Source: Alphaproteobacteria bacterium (GTDB lineage Bacteria; Pseudomonadota; Alphaproteobacteria; Micropepsales; Micropepsaceae). From it: a stretch of DNA of 64,000 nt. A model generated the notes under the pieces. The model was not told the DNA's origin. It made no database searches and saw only the letters and a program-made list of their open reading frames with translations. The DNA lies in contig JAFBAL010000005.1 of the NCBI GenBank assembly GCA_019247845.1, positions 1 through 64,000 on the forward strand. The letters are read 5' to 3'. Below are positions 25,940 to 34,714 of this stretch, in pieces (within the stretch, counting starts at the first letter, position 1; every line of letters begins with the position of its first letter). The position numbers and the translations under genes were made by a program.

Positions 25940-26389
25940 ATGTCCGACGAACTGGAACGCGTGCAGGAAATCTTCGGCGGCCGTCAGGCCTTGGGTCAGG
26001 TCCTCGAAACGGGTTTCGACGCGCACCAGATGCTGGACAAAGGCCTCAAGTCCAAGGCGCTCGTCCACCTGGTCCAGAAGCAGGTCAAGCACATCCCGCG
26101 CGATGCCGTGCTCAAGGCCATCGGCATGAGCGAGCGTACCTATCAGCGCCACAAGAAGACGCCGAACAAGCCGGTCAGCTCCGATCAGAGCGGACGCGCC
26201 TGGAAGTTCGCCGAGGTCCTGGCCGAAGCGACCAGGGTCATGGGCGGGCAGGATCTTGCCGAGGAATGGCTGGAGCGCCCGGCGCTCGCATTGAACAGAC
26301 GCCGTCCCATCGACCTTTTGAGCACGCCTGCGGGAACGGAAATGGTCATGAATCTTCTCGGGCGCCTCAAATACGGCGTCTATACGTGA
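25940..26389 (+). CDS. Xre/MbcA/ParS-type antitoxin (DUF2384)
   Basis: A 149-residue antitoxin for the adjacent RES toxin. The N-terminal helices and HTH (VLKAIGMSERTYQRHKKTPNKPVSSDQSGRAWKFAEVLAEA) and the C-terminal DUF2384 part (GGQDLAEEWLERPALALNRRRPIDLLSTPAGTEMVMNLLGRLKYGVYT) are characteristic; the last part plugs the toxin's active site in known complexes. I chose ATG at 25940; the GTG at 25892 would place the inverted repeat inside the gene. The stop overlaps the toxin start as GTGA. This is the regular antitoxin-toxin order of Xre-RES systems. Confidence 0.9.
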   Translation: MSDELERVQEIFGGRQALGQVLETGFDAHQMLDKGLKSKALVHLVQKQVKHIPRDAVLKAIGMSERTYQRHKKTPNKPVSSDQSGRAWKFAEVLAEATRVMGGQDLAEEWLERPALALNRRRPIDLLSTPAGTEMVMNLLGRLKYGVYT

Positions 26390-26886
26390 CTCTTCCGAGA
26401 GATGTGCCGCTCAGGGATGGCGCATTGGTCGTCTGGCGTCTGGACGAAGCACAATATGCAAACACGTGGAACAGCGGCGAAGGCTCATATCTTTTCGGCG
26501 GGCGCTGGAGCAGCATCGGCACGCGAGCCGTCTATTGCACCACCGATCCCGGCAACGCGATTCTCGAGGTCGCGGTGCACAAGGGATTCAACACACTGGA
26601 TGGCATGGACTATGTGCTGACCGCGGCGGTCGTCGGCGACTTCGATACGGTCTACTCCGTGACGAGCGTTCCCAACCGCAATTGGCTGGCCCCGACCCAG
26701 CCGAGCGCTGCCCAGCAGGCTTTCGGCGATGTGCTGCTCGCTAGGCACAAATTCGTGCTGCTCCCAAGCGTCGTGGCGCCGCACAGCTGGAACGTGATCT
26801 TCGTCGCGGAAAACGCCGCCGGGATGTATCGGCTGAAATCCCAAGACCCGCTGGCGCTGGACACGCGCCTCAATCCGCCTGCGTGA
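26386..26886 (+). CDS. RES domain toxin (NAD-degrading type)
   Basis: A 166-residue RES-domain protein; characterised members degrade NAD+ or ADP-ribosylate targets. The three name-giving residues are visible: Arg in VVWRLDEAQY, Glu in ILEVAVHKG, and Ser in the later LLPSVVAPHSWN. GEGSYLFGGRWSSIGTRAVYCTTDP is the strongest family match, with GGRW and the Tyr. GTG start at 26386 overlaps the antitoxin stop. All expected active-site regions are present, so the toxin is probably active and needs the antitoxin. Confidence 0.92.
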   Translation: MTLPRDVPLRDGALVVWRLDEAQYANTWNSGEGSYLFGGRWSSIGTRAVYCTTDPGNAILEVAVHKGFNTLDGMDYVLTAAVVGDFDTVYSVTSVPNRNWLAPTQPSAAQQAFGDVLLARHKFVLLPSVVAPHSWNVIFVAENAAGMYRLKSQDPLALDTRLNPPA

Positions 26887-26941
26887 CAGGCCCGAGCGCT
26901 TGGGCCTATCCTCGCGCGCCGTCGTCGAGTCCGTGTGATAG

Positions 26942-27859
26942 ATGCCGTCCTGGCAGAGTGAGTGGTTCCGGCGCTTTGCGCGCCTGTCGAAGCCGAACGT
27001 GGCCGGTGCCACGAGCGACATCGCCGAGCTTCGCCGCCAATACACCTATCTCACCGACCGCTTCGGCGCGGCACCGGGCGACGTCGCCTTCGAGGCCGGC
27101 CAGGTCGGCCCGATCAAGGGCGAGTGGGTCAAGCACGGCGGCGGGGGCAGCAGCGAGGCGGCGGACCGGCTGATCCTCTATTTCCACGGCGGCGGCTATA
27201 TCGCCGGCTCGCCCGAGACCCATCGTCCCCTGATCGCGCGGCTGGCGCAGGCCGCGGAGGCGCATGCCTTCGTGCCGGCCTACCGGCTGGCGCCGGAGTT
27301 CGCCTTTCCCGCCGCGGTGCGCGACGGCATCGACGCCTATCGCCATCTGCTCGCCCGCAACGTCGATGCCAGGTCGATCGTGGTGGCAGGCGACGGCTCG
27401 GGCGGCGGGCTCGCCTTCGCGGTGCTGCTCGCCGCGCGCAATGCGGGGCTCGCCATGCCGGCGGCGGCGGTGGCGATGTCGCCCTGGGCCGACCTTTCGC
27501 TCTCGGGGATGAGCGTGCTCACCAATCGCGGCCACGACACCGCGCTCAATTGGGAGCTGCTGTTCCTGTCGGCGCGGCACTACCTGCGCAAGACCAATCC
27601 TTGCGATCCCTACGCGAGCCCGGCCTATGCGAGCTTCCGCGACTTCCCGCCGATCATGGTCCATGCCGGCAGCTTCGAGATGCTCAAGGACGATGCCAGC
27701 CGGCTGGGCGACCGCGCCGCCGACGCCGGCACGCAGGTGAGCGTGGAGATCTACGACCACATGCAGCACGTCTTCCAGGCGAACCCCTACGTGCCCGAAG
27801 CGCGGGTCAGCCTGGCCCGCCTCGGCCAGTTCATCCGCCAACGCACGCCCAGAGCGTGA
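26942..27859 (+). CDS. Alpha/beta hydrolase, hormone-sensitive-lipase family (altered nucleophile)
   Basis: A 305-residue esterase-type protein of the HSL group. The oxyanion motif HGGGY is at residues 82-86. YRLAPE and FPA follow as in the family, IMVHAGSFEMLKDDASRL holds the acid residue, and EIYDHMQHVFQ the catalytic His. The usual nucleophile motif GDSAGG reads GDGSGG at residues 150-155, so the Ser sits one position late and a Gly takes its usual place; activity is uncertain. ATG at 26942. It overlaps the DUF938 gene by GTGA. Substrate is unknown. Confidence 0.82.
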   Translation: MPSWQSEWFRRFARLSKPNVAGATSDIAELRRQYTYLTDRFGAAPGDVAFEAGQVGPIKGEWVKHGGGGSSEAADRLILYFHGGGYIAGSPETHRPLIARLAQAAEAHAFVPAYRLAPEFAFPAAVRDGIDAYRHLLARNVDARSIVVAGDGSGGGLAFAVLLAARNAGLAMPAAAVAMSPWADLSLSGMSVLTNRGHDTALNWELLFLSARHYLRKTNPCDPYASPAYASFRDFPPIMVHAGSFEMLKDDASRLGDRAADAGTQVSVEIYDHMQHVFQANPYVPEARVSLARLGQFIRQRTPRA

Positions 27860-28461
27860 GCGACGCGCGCCAGTCCTCGCCGTCGGCGGCGCGCAACCGC
27901 GAGCCGATCCTGGACGTCTTGCGGCGCGTGCTCGGCGAACGCGCGCGCGTGCTCGAGATAGCCTCCGGCACCGGCGAGCATGCGATGCACATGGCGCGCG
28001 CGCTGCCCGGCGTCTCGTGGTGCCCGAGCGATCCCGACGCATCGGCGCGCGCGAGCATCGAGGCCTGGCGCGCGCATGAGACGCTTTCGAACGTCGCGCC
28101 TCCGCTCGCCATCGACGTGCGTGACGGAGACTGGAACGTCGCGCCGCCGTTCGATGCGATCGTCGCGATCAACATGATCCATATCGCGCCGTGGGAGGCG
28201 ACGCCGGCACTGTTTGCGGGCGCCGCGCGGCTGCTCGGGCCGGACGGCATCGTCTTTCTCTATGGTCCCTACAAGCGCGGCGGCAAGCACACCGCGCCCT
28301 CCAACGAGGCGTTCGAGGGCTGGCTCAAGCAGCGCGACCCGCGCTTCGGCGTGCGCGACCTGGGCGAGGTCGAGAATGCGGCGCAGGCTCGCGGCTTGCG
28401 CTTGCGCGAGATCGCCGGGATGCCGGCCGACAATCTTTCCCTGGTCTTCGCGCGGGCATGA
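27856..28461 (+). CDS. DUF938 SAM-dependent methyltransferase-like protein
   Basis: A 201-residue cytoplasmic protein of the DUF938 family, class I methyltransferase fold. It starts SDARQSSPSAARNREPILDVL, the family opening, followed by the SAM-binding VLEIASGTGEHAMHMA, then VAINMIHIAPWEATPALF and LYGPYKRGGKHTAPSNEAFE. Substrate is unknown. GTG start at 27856 overlaps the hydrolase stop, so the two are translationally coupled. Confidence 0.9.
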   Translation: MSDARQSSPSAARNREPILDVLRRVLGERARVLEIASGTGEHAMHMARALPGVSWCPSDPDASARASIEAWRAHETLSNVAPPLAIDVRDGDWNVAPPFDAIVAINMIHIAPWEATPALFAGAARLLGPDGIVFLYGPYKRGGKHTAPSNEAFEGWLKQRDPRFGVRDLGEVENAAQARGLRLREIAGMPADNLSLVFARA

Positions 28462-28555
28462 AATCCGTGGCCGTCAAGGAACAACCCGGGCGGGCGTGAC
28501 TCCCGCAGCCGTCCGAGTCATGCTCTGCCCACGATAATAGATGGGGGACTTCAAG

Positions 28556-28939
28556 ATGCTCAGGACCACAGGCGCCGCGCTCGCGGCGCTGCTGCTTCAG
28601 GCCGCTCCGGCCGCCACGGCCGCGCCGCCGCCGGGACAAAGCCACACGACCTACGACATCGTCGTGAACAACGCGGGCAACAAGGTCCGCGGCTCCGCGG
28701 GCACGAGCGCGTTCAACGCCCAGCTCGGCACCGTCATCGCGCAGTTCCCGATCCAGGTGACCACCTGCGGCTATGTGGCGTCGCTCGCCCGCGGCATCCG
28801 GCACGGCGGCGTCGACGAGCGGCCGGGCTTCATCACCGTGGTGCGTTCGTCAGGCTTCGCGGACGGCGTGTTCGTGCAGACCTTCGGCCCGAACGGCAAG
28901 CCGCGCAACCGTCCCTTCCATCTCGTCGTCGCCTGCTAG
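28556..28939 (+). CDS. Small secreted protein, one-domain form
   Basis: A 127-residue exported protein that I do not recognise. A signal peptide (MLRTTGAALAALLLQAAPAATAA) precedes one domain of about 95 residues with two cysteines (TTCGYVASL and the final VVAC). The pattern YDIVVNNAGNKVRG...TCGYVAS...G..FVQTF.PNGKPRNRPFHLVVAC also appears twice in the next gene. Start at 28556 after GGGGGAC; the ATG at 28541 contains that ribosome site and is less likely. The next gene follows after 9 bases. Confidence 0.65.
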   Translation: MLRTTGAALAALLLQAAPAATAAPPPGQSHTTYDIVVNNAGNKVRGSAGTSAFNAQLGTVIAQFPIQVTTCGYVASLARGIRHGGVDERPGFITVVRSSGFADGVFVQTFGPNGKPRNRPFHLVVAC

Positions 28940-28948
28940 GAGAGCGTC

Positions 28949-29593
28949 ATGCGCAAACTTCCGATCCTCGTCCTCGCGGCGCTGCTCGCGCCCTCCGCCG
29001 TCCTTGCCAACGGCTATGTCGTCGCCAACGCGGACGGCAGCGTCGCGCGCAGCTCGGGCTCCATCAAGATCGACCATCTCGGCGCCGGCCAGTACCAGGT
29101 CAACAACCAGACGCCGGTGAACGGCTGCGCCTTCATCGTCACCGCCGGCTCGAGCGACACGACGATCCCGGCCGTCACCATGGCGACGGCGACCGGCGCG
29201 CGCGAGGATCGCGCCGCGGTCAGGGTCGCGACCTACGACAGCGACGGGAACCCGGCCGATGCGGGCTTCCATCTGATCATGCAATGCACGGCCAGCGTCG
29301 CGCCCGTCTGGGCGGTGGTGGACGCCAATGGCGGCCTCGTGCGCGGTTTGAACGCGACCTCTGCCAACCACACCGGCGCCGGGACCTACACCTTCACCTC
29401 CGCCAACGGGCAGTTCTCCGACAGTTGCGCCTATACCGCGAGCATCGGCCTCAGCGGCACGTCCGGCGTATCTGTTCCGGGCATCGTCAACGTCGCGGCG
29501 CTGGGGGGAGGGACCATCGCGGTCAGGACCTACGACATCACGGGTGCCGCCGCGGATCGCGGCTTCCATGTCTTCAGCGCCTGCAATCTGTGA
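28949..29593 (+). CDS. Small secreted protein, two-domain form
   Basis: A 214-residue exported protein. After a signal peptide (MRKLPILVLAALLAPSAVLA) there are two repeats of about 95 residues: YVVANADGSVARSSG...GCAFIVTAG...DSDGNPADAGFHLIMQC and WAVVDANGGLVRGLN...SCAYTASIG...DITGAAADRGFHVFSAC. Each has two cysteines, one mid-domain and one at the very end, probably a disulfide. The same domain stands alone in the gene before it. No named family is recognised. It ends exactly next to the stop of the convergent pentapeptide-repeat gene. Confidence 0.7.
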   Translation: MRKLPILVLAALLAPSAVLANGYVVANADGSVARSSGSIKIDHLGAGQYQVNNQTPVNGCAFIVTAGSSDTTIPAVTMATATGAREDRAAVRVATYDSDGNPADAGFHLIMQCTASVAPVWAVVDANGGLVRGLNATSANHTGAGTYTFTSANGQFSDSCAYTASIGLSGTSGVSVPGIVNVAALGGGTIAVRTYDITGAAADRGFHVFSACNL

Positions 29594-30874
29594 TCAGGCG
29601 CTCGCGGGCAGCGCCTGCGCCCTCTCGCGCGGCAGCTTGGCGCCGGTGAGGTCGGCGTCGGCGCTGTTGGCGCCGCGCAGGTCGGCATCGCCCAGATTGG
29701 CATAGGCGAAGTCGGTCCCGGTCAGATTGGCGCGCCGCAAGTCGGCGCCGCGGAAATCGGCGTAGCGCGCCTCGGCCTGGTCGAGACGCGCCGGCAGAAG
29801 CCGCGCGTCCGAGATCATCAGCGGACCGAGCTTGGCATCGCGCAGGTCGGCGCGGTTGAGCTTGGCGCCGCAGAGATTGGCGCCGCGCAGATCGGCGCCG
29901 GTGAGCTTGGCGGATCTGAGATCGGCGTCCTGCAGATTGCTGCCCTGGAGCAAGGCGCCTTCGAGATCGAGGCCGTAGAGGTTCGCGCCCGGCGCGATCA
30001 GCGCGGTGAGCAGGCGGTGCGAAAGCGAGCCAAGCTTGCGCAGGTCCATGCGCGACAGATCGGCCGGACGTCCGTCGCGTCCGTCGGTCTCGACCCAGCG
30101 CGCATGCGACGCGAGCAAGTCCTCGATCGGCGTCGCAAGCTCGGCCGGCACGGGCCCGCTCGCCTGTTCGGTCAAGGCGCCCGTCATGTCGCAGCCTTGG
30201 GTCTGCGCCATGGTCAGCCGCGCGCCGATGAGCACCGCGTTCGACAGGTCGCAGCCCGACAGGTCGCAGCTCGAAAGATCGGCGCCTTCGAGATTGGCGC
30301 CCGCGAAGCTCGCCTGGCGCAGATTGGCGCGGACCAGCCTGCAGCCTTTCATCATCGCATCGGTGAAGTCGGCCTGGATGGCGACGGCGCCGCCCATCTT
30401 GGCGCGCTCGAGATTGGCGGAGTTGAGCATGGCGCTTCCCATCTCCGACGGGCCGACGTCGTGCTGCAGCACGCGCAGGTTCCCATATTTGTCTTTCTCG
30501 GCGATGGTGCCTTCGCGCAGGTCCGCTTCGTAGAGATCGGCGCCGATCAGGTTCGCGCCGCGCAGGCAGGCGCCGCGCAGGTCGCCGCGGCGAATGCTCG
30601 CGCCTGCCAGGTTCGCGCGCCTCAGGTCGCAGGCGAAGAAGCTCGCCGAGTCCAGCCGGCTGCCCGCGAAGTTGGCCTCCTCGAGAATCGCGCCGGTGAA
30701 GTCGGCATCCGCCAGATTGCGTCCCGACAGGTCCAGTCCACTCAGATCGCAGAAGGCGAACACCGCCCGCGCGCCGCCCATGCGCCCGGAATAGAGCATC
30801 TCGTGCCGCGCCACCGCGGCGGAGAGTTCCTTCTGTGACAGCTTTGCGAAGCTGGTACGGCGAACGGTCTGCAT
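29594..30874 (-). CDS. Pentapeptide-repeat protein
   Basis: A 426-residue protein made mainly of A(D/N)LxG pentapeptide repeats (ADFTGAILEEANFAG, ANLRQASFAGANLEGADL, ADLRGANLCGAKLNRADL), which form a right-handed quadrilateral beta-helix. A break of about 60 non-repeat residues occurs in the middle (TEQASGPVPAELATPIEDLLASHARWVETDGRDG), dividing it into two helices. There is no signal peptide or membrane helix, so it is probably cytoplasmic. Gyrase-binding Qnr-like proteins share the fold but are shorter; no function can be assigned. The ATG at 30874 is clear. Confidence 0.85.
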   Translation of the reverse strand: MQTVRRTSFAKLSQKELSAAVARHEMLYSGRMGGARAVFAFCDLSGLDLSGRNLADADFTGAILEEANFAGSRLDSASFFACDLRRANLAGASIRRGDLRGACLRGANLIGADLYEADLREGTIAEKDKYGNLRVLQHDVGPSEMGSAMLNSANLERAKMGGAVAIQADFTDAMMKGCRLVRANLRQASFAGANLEGADLSSCDLSGCDLSNAVLIGARLTMAQTQGCDMTGALTEQASGPVPAELATPIEDLLASHARWVETDGRDGRPADLSRMDLRKLGSLSHRLLTALIAPGANLYGLDLEGALLQGSNLQDADLRSAKLTGADLRGANLCGAKLNRADLRDAKLGPLMISDARLLPARLDQAEARYADFRGADLRRANLTGTDFAYANLGDADLRGANSADADLTGAKLPRERAQALPASA

Positions 30875-31134
30875 CGGGCCCCAGGTGCCGCCACGTTAAG
30901 GATGGCAGCCGCGCATTCTTCCCCCGACCCGCTAACACCTGATTAAAATGGAGAAAGTTGCGTTGCGGCTCGTCCAAGGCTAGGTGACGGGGCCGGATTT
31001 GTGTATCGTCCCCCCGGGCTGCGCCGGACGCCGGGGAGCTGGGCGCGCGGGAACCGGTTTTTGTGTAGTAAACGCCAGACGGTCAAAGGCTCGGACGCCG
31101 CGGTTCCGTACGGCTCAAATTGTAGGGGTTGGTC

Positions 31135-34100
31135 TTGAAAAAGCAGGTCCTGTTGCTGTCCGTTGCCGTGGCCGCCCTGGCCGCATCGCCGGCCTTCGCC
31201 GACGATTGGACCGACATCACCACCGCGCTCAACGTCCCCATCGACACCGCCCATGCCGCCAACGGCGAGGCCGGCGACATCCATATCGAGAGCACCGGCT
31301 CGGTCACCGTGAAGCTCGCCGGCGCCGCGGTCACGATCAACTCGGACAACTCGTTCCTGGCCGACGCCGGCTCGACCATCTCCAACATCGGCACTTCCGA
31401 CGCGGTCGGCATCCTGGTCGACCTGACGGCGCACAACATCGACAGCACCTGCACCGACGTCGACTGCGTCTCGGGCCTTACCGAGGCCGGCACCATCGAC
31501 CTCTCGGGCGCCGGCGACACCAAGCGCGGCCTGTGGCTGCAGGGTCCGGCGGACGACACCACCGGCGGGCCGTTCATGTTCACCGGCGACATCGACATGT
31601 CGAACTCGACGATGACGGTCACCGGCGATTCCAGCGTCGGCGTGCTCATCGATACGCTGGCCGACCTGAAGGGCAACCTGTCGCTCGGCACCATCAACAT
31701 ATCGCCGACCTCGAGCACCTCGACCCTGGGCGTCATCGGCCTCGAGGTCGACGGCATCGTCTATGGCGACATCCACCAGGTCGGATCGATCAACGTCACG
31801 GGCAACGCCACCACCGCCGCCGGCTCGCTGATCGGCATGAACCTGACCGGCACCATCAACGGCGACGTCGTGATCGACAAGGGCGGCGCGGTCAACGCCA
31901 CCGGCGCGGGCGCCCTGGGCATCAAGCTCACCGGCAACATCGATTCCTGCGACACCGGCGTGGTCCCCGACTGCACGAGCAACGGCGCGCTGGTCAACCA
32001 CGGCACGATCGCCACGCATGGCGGCGGCACCGGCACCGGCCAGACCGGCAATCCGGTCGCGAACTCGGCGCTCGCCATCGGCGGCAGCATCAACGGCGGC
32101 ATCTACAACGACGGCGCCAGCTTCAAGGGCGAGGACACGGCCGCCGCCACGATCTTCACCCAGGGCAGCGCGCCGGCGATCGTGATCTCGACCGCGCTCG
32201 AGAACCGCGACGTGGGCGAGGATCCGTTCCCGATCGACATCGGCAAGTACACGGCGGAGACCATCGATCCGGGCTTCAGCCTCTACAATCGCGGCATCGT
32301 CAGCGTCCAGTCGTCGAATCTCGGCGACGACACCCAGGCGGTCACGATCAGCGGCTCGTCGCTGGACGCCGCTGCCACGCTCGACGGCGGCATCTTCAAC
32401 TCCGGCCTCGTCCAGGCGCTGGCGACCAGCGTGAAGGACGGCTCGCAGGTGAGCGCGATCGCGTTCCACATCAACAACTATGCCTTGATCGGCATCGACG
32501 ACACCTATACGCGCGACGCCAACGGCCAGTTCAACTACGACAATCCCGGCAGCGGCAAGCTGAACAGCGACGCGCTGCACGACGACCTCGCGGCCTTCGT
32601 CAACAGCGCGGAAGCCGGCCAGGGCGTGATCAACGCCACGATCTCCGGACCCATGGGCGGCAACGCCATCGCCATCGACATCGAAGCCAACGCCAACCTG
32701 CCGTCGCTCATCAATACCGGATCGATCACGGCGGTGGCCACCACCACCGACACCTCGATCACGGGGCTCGCCGCGCGCGCGATCTGGGACCAGTCGGGCA
32801 CGCTAAACTACATCCAGAACAACGGCATCATCTCGGCCACGGCGACCACGCTCGACGAAGGCGGCCAGATCTCCTATGCGATCGACCTGTCGGCCGACAA
32901 GGACGGCACCGACCCGATCCTGATCCTCAACCAGGCGACGGTGAATTCGGCGGCGCGCATCATCGGCGACATCCGCTTCGGCACCGGCGACTACCAGACC
33001 ATCGACGTCGAGGGCGCGAGCACCGACAACGTCGCCACCATCGTCGGCGACATCAGCTACGGCGGCGGCAGCACGCCGGGCAGCGACAAGCTCACCATCG
33101 GCGACTTCGCCACCGTCACCAGCAAGATCACCGCGGATGCGACCGTCGGCGTCTCGGTGCTGATCAACAACGGCGGCACGCTGAACCTGCTCAACGACGA
33201 CGTCTCGAAGGCGCTCAACGCCTCGGACTTCACCGTCAACTCCGGCGGCACGCTCAATCTGACCGTGAAGCAGGAATTCACCTCGGGCATCATCGACTCC
33301 GCGGGCCCGGTGTTCTTCGACCACGGCGCCCTGTTCAACATCCAGTACGGCAGCTTCGTGCCCAGCACCTCGGACTTCGTGCTGATCAGCGCGCCGCGCG
33401 GCGACATCACCTTGGCGGACCAGGGCATCTATCAGCAGCAGATCAACGACGACCTGCCGTTCCTGTTCGACTCGGCAAGGCTGTTCATCGACGACACCGA
33501 TCCGGTCGACGACAAGCTGACCCTCGAGATCACGCCGAAGGACGCGTCCCAGCTGGGCCTGACGGGCTATGCGGCGCAGATCCTGCCCTTCGCCAACCAG
33601 GCGCTGGCCAACGACGACGTGCTCGGCGCCGCCTTCGTCGCCGGCATCTCCGACCAGAAGACCGCGCAGATCGCCTATAACGAGATGGCGCCCGACGTCA
33701 CCGGCGGCGCGCGCGCCATCGCCATCGCGCTGACCGACCAGTCCTCGGGCCCTGTCGCGGCGCGCCAGCGCGTGCTGCGCATGTACGGCAAGGAGACCGG
33801 CGAGGTCACCTTGTGGGGCGAGGAGTTCGCCGAGTTCGTGCAGGATCCGGGCAACCGCTCGACCGGCCAGACCGGCTTCAAGGACCACGGCTTCGGCTTC
33901 GTGCTGGGCATGGACGGCGGCGACCCGAAGGCCGGCTGGTACGGCGGCGCGTTCAGCTTCTATACCGGCGACATCGTCGAGCCGCTGCCGCGCAACTCGC
34001 ACACCAACACGCTGTGGTACATGCTCACCGGCTATACCGACTGGCGCGGCAAGGGCCTGTTCCTCGATACCAAGGCCGACATCGGCTACATGACGCTCAA

Positions 34101-34713
34101 GTCGAAGCGCTTCATCAACCTGACCCTGCCCAACGCCACCACCGGCGGCACCGTGCCCTTCGTGGACGAGGCCGACGGCAAGCGGCCGGGCATCGTCGGC
34201 GCGCTCGGCATGACCACCGGCGCGATCCTGGCCTATGGCTCGACCACGATCACGCCGCAGCTCAGCATCGACGGCATGACGATGCGCCAGGAGGGCTATA
34301 CCGAGACCCATGTCGGCACCTCGTCCACCGGCAACGGCAAGGGCATGGACCTGCAGACCCAGTCGTTCTATGCGAGCTCGGCGCGCGTCTTCCTCGGCAC
34401 CGAAGTCCGCGAGGATCTCAACTTCGGCGACTTCTTCCTGCAGCCCGATGTGCGCGTCGGCTATCGCTACGACTTCATCAACGACGCGACCAAGCTCAAG
34501 GTGAACTTCGCCAATGTGAGCGCCAACTCGAATACGCCGGGCCCGACCTTCACCGTGATCGGTCCCGATCCGGCGCAGGGCAACTTCGTCGCCGGCGCGG
34601 CCATCTCGGCGACGACCGACGCCTGGACGCTGGGCGCCAACTTCGACTTCGTGCGCGGCACCAACGGCGCCACGACCGAGGTCGGCACGGTGCACCTGCT
34701 GGGAAGGATCTAG
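31135..34713 (+). CDS. Autotransporter (type Va-like) outer membrane protein
   Basis: A protein of about 1192 residues. It has a signal peptide (KKQVLLLSVAVAALAASPAFA), a long Thr/Gly/Asn/Asp-rich passenger with many short beta-helix-like turns (INNGGTLNLLNDDV, VNSGGTLNLTVKQEF), and a C-terminal autotransporter barrel of about 280 residues (ETGEVTLWGEEFAEFVQDPGN... to HLLGRI) that would insert in the outer membrane. The start is a TTG at 31135, six bases after TAGGGGT; a TTG two codons earlier is possible. The passenger function is unknown. It ends 1 bp before the convergent aldolase gene. Confidence 0.85.
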   Translation: MKKQVLLLSVAVAALAASPAFADDWTDITTALNVPIDTAHAANGEAGDIHIESTGSVTVKLAGAAVTINSDNSFLADAGSTISNIGTSDAVGILVDLTAHNIDSTCTDVDCVSGLTEAGTIDLSGAGDTKRGLWLQGPADDTTGGPFMFTGDIDMSNSTMTVTGDSSVGVLIDTLADLKGNLSLGTINISPTSSTSTLGVIGLEVDGIVYGDIHQVGSINVTGNATTAAGSLIGMNLTGTINGDVVIDKGGAVNATGAGALGIKLTGNIDSCDTGVVPDCTSNGALVNHGTIATHGGGTGTGQTGNPVANSALAIGGSINGGIYNDGASFKGEDTAAATIFTQGSAPAIVISTALENRDVGEDPFPIDIGKYTAETIDPGFSLYNRGIVSVQSSNLGDDTQAVTISGSSLDAAATLDGGIFNSGLVQALATSVKDGSQVSAIAFHINNYALIGIDDTYTRDANGQFNYDNPGSGKLNSDALHDDLAAFVNSAEAGQGVINATISGPMGGNAIAIDIEANANLPSLINTGSITAVATTTDTSITGLAARAIWDQSGTLNYIQNNGIISATATTLDEGGQISYAIDLSADKDGTDPILILNQATVNSAARIIGDIRFGTGDYQTIDVEGASTDNVATIVGDISYGGGSTPGSDKLTIGDFATVTSKITADATVGVSVLINNGGTLNLLNDDVSKALNASDFTVNSGGTLNLTVKQEFTSGIIDSAGPVFFDHGALFNIQYGSFVPSTSDFVLISAPRGDITLADQGIYQQQINDDLPFLFDSARLFIDDTDPVDDKLTLEITPKDASQLGLTGYAAQILPFANQALANDDVLGAAFVAGISDQKTAQIAYNEMAPDVTGGARAIAIALTDQSSGPVAARQRVLRMYGKETGEVTLWGEEFAEFVQDPGNRSTGQTGFKDHGFGFVLGMDGGDPKAGWYGGAFSFYTGDIVEPLPRNSHTNTLWYMLTGYTDWRGKGLFLDTKADIGYMTLKSKRFINLTLPNATTGGTVPFVDEADGKRPGIVGALGMTTGAILAYGSTTITPQLSIDGMTMRQEGYTETHVGTSSTGNGKGMDLQTQSFYASSARVFLGTEVREDLNFGDFFLQPDVRVGYRYDFINDATKLKVNFANVSANSNTPGPTFTVIGPDPAQGNFVAGAAISATTDAWTLGANFDFVRGTNGATTEVGTVHLLGRI

Positions 34714-34714
34714 C

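Noticed and set aside
29594..30874. Pentapeptide-repeat gene as a Qnr-type resistance protein
   Set aside because: It is twice the length of Qnr proteins and has a central non-repeat break; no basis for that function.
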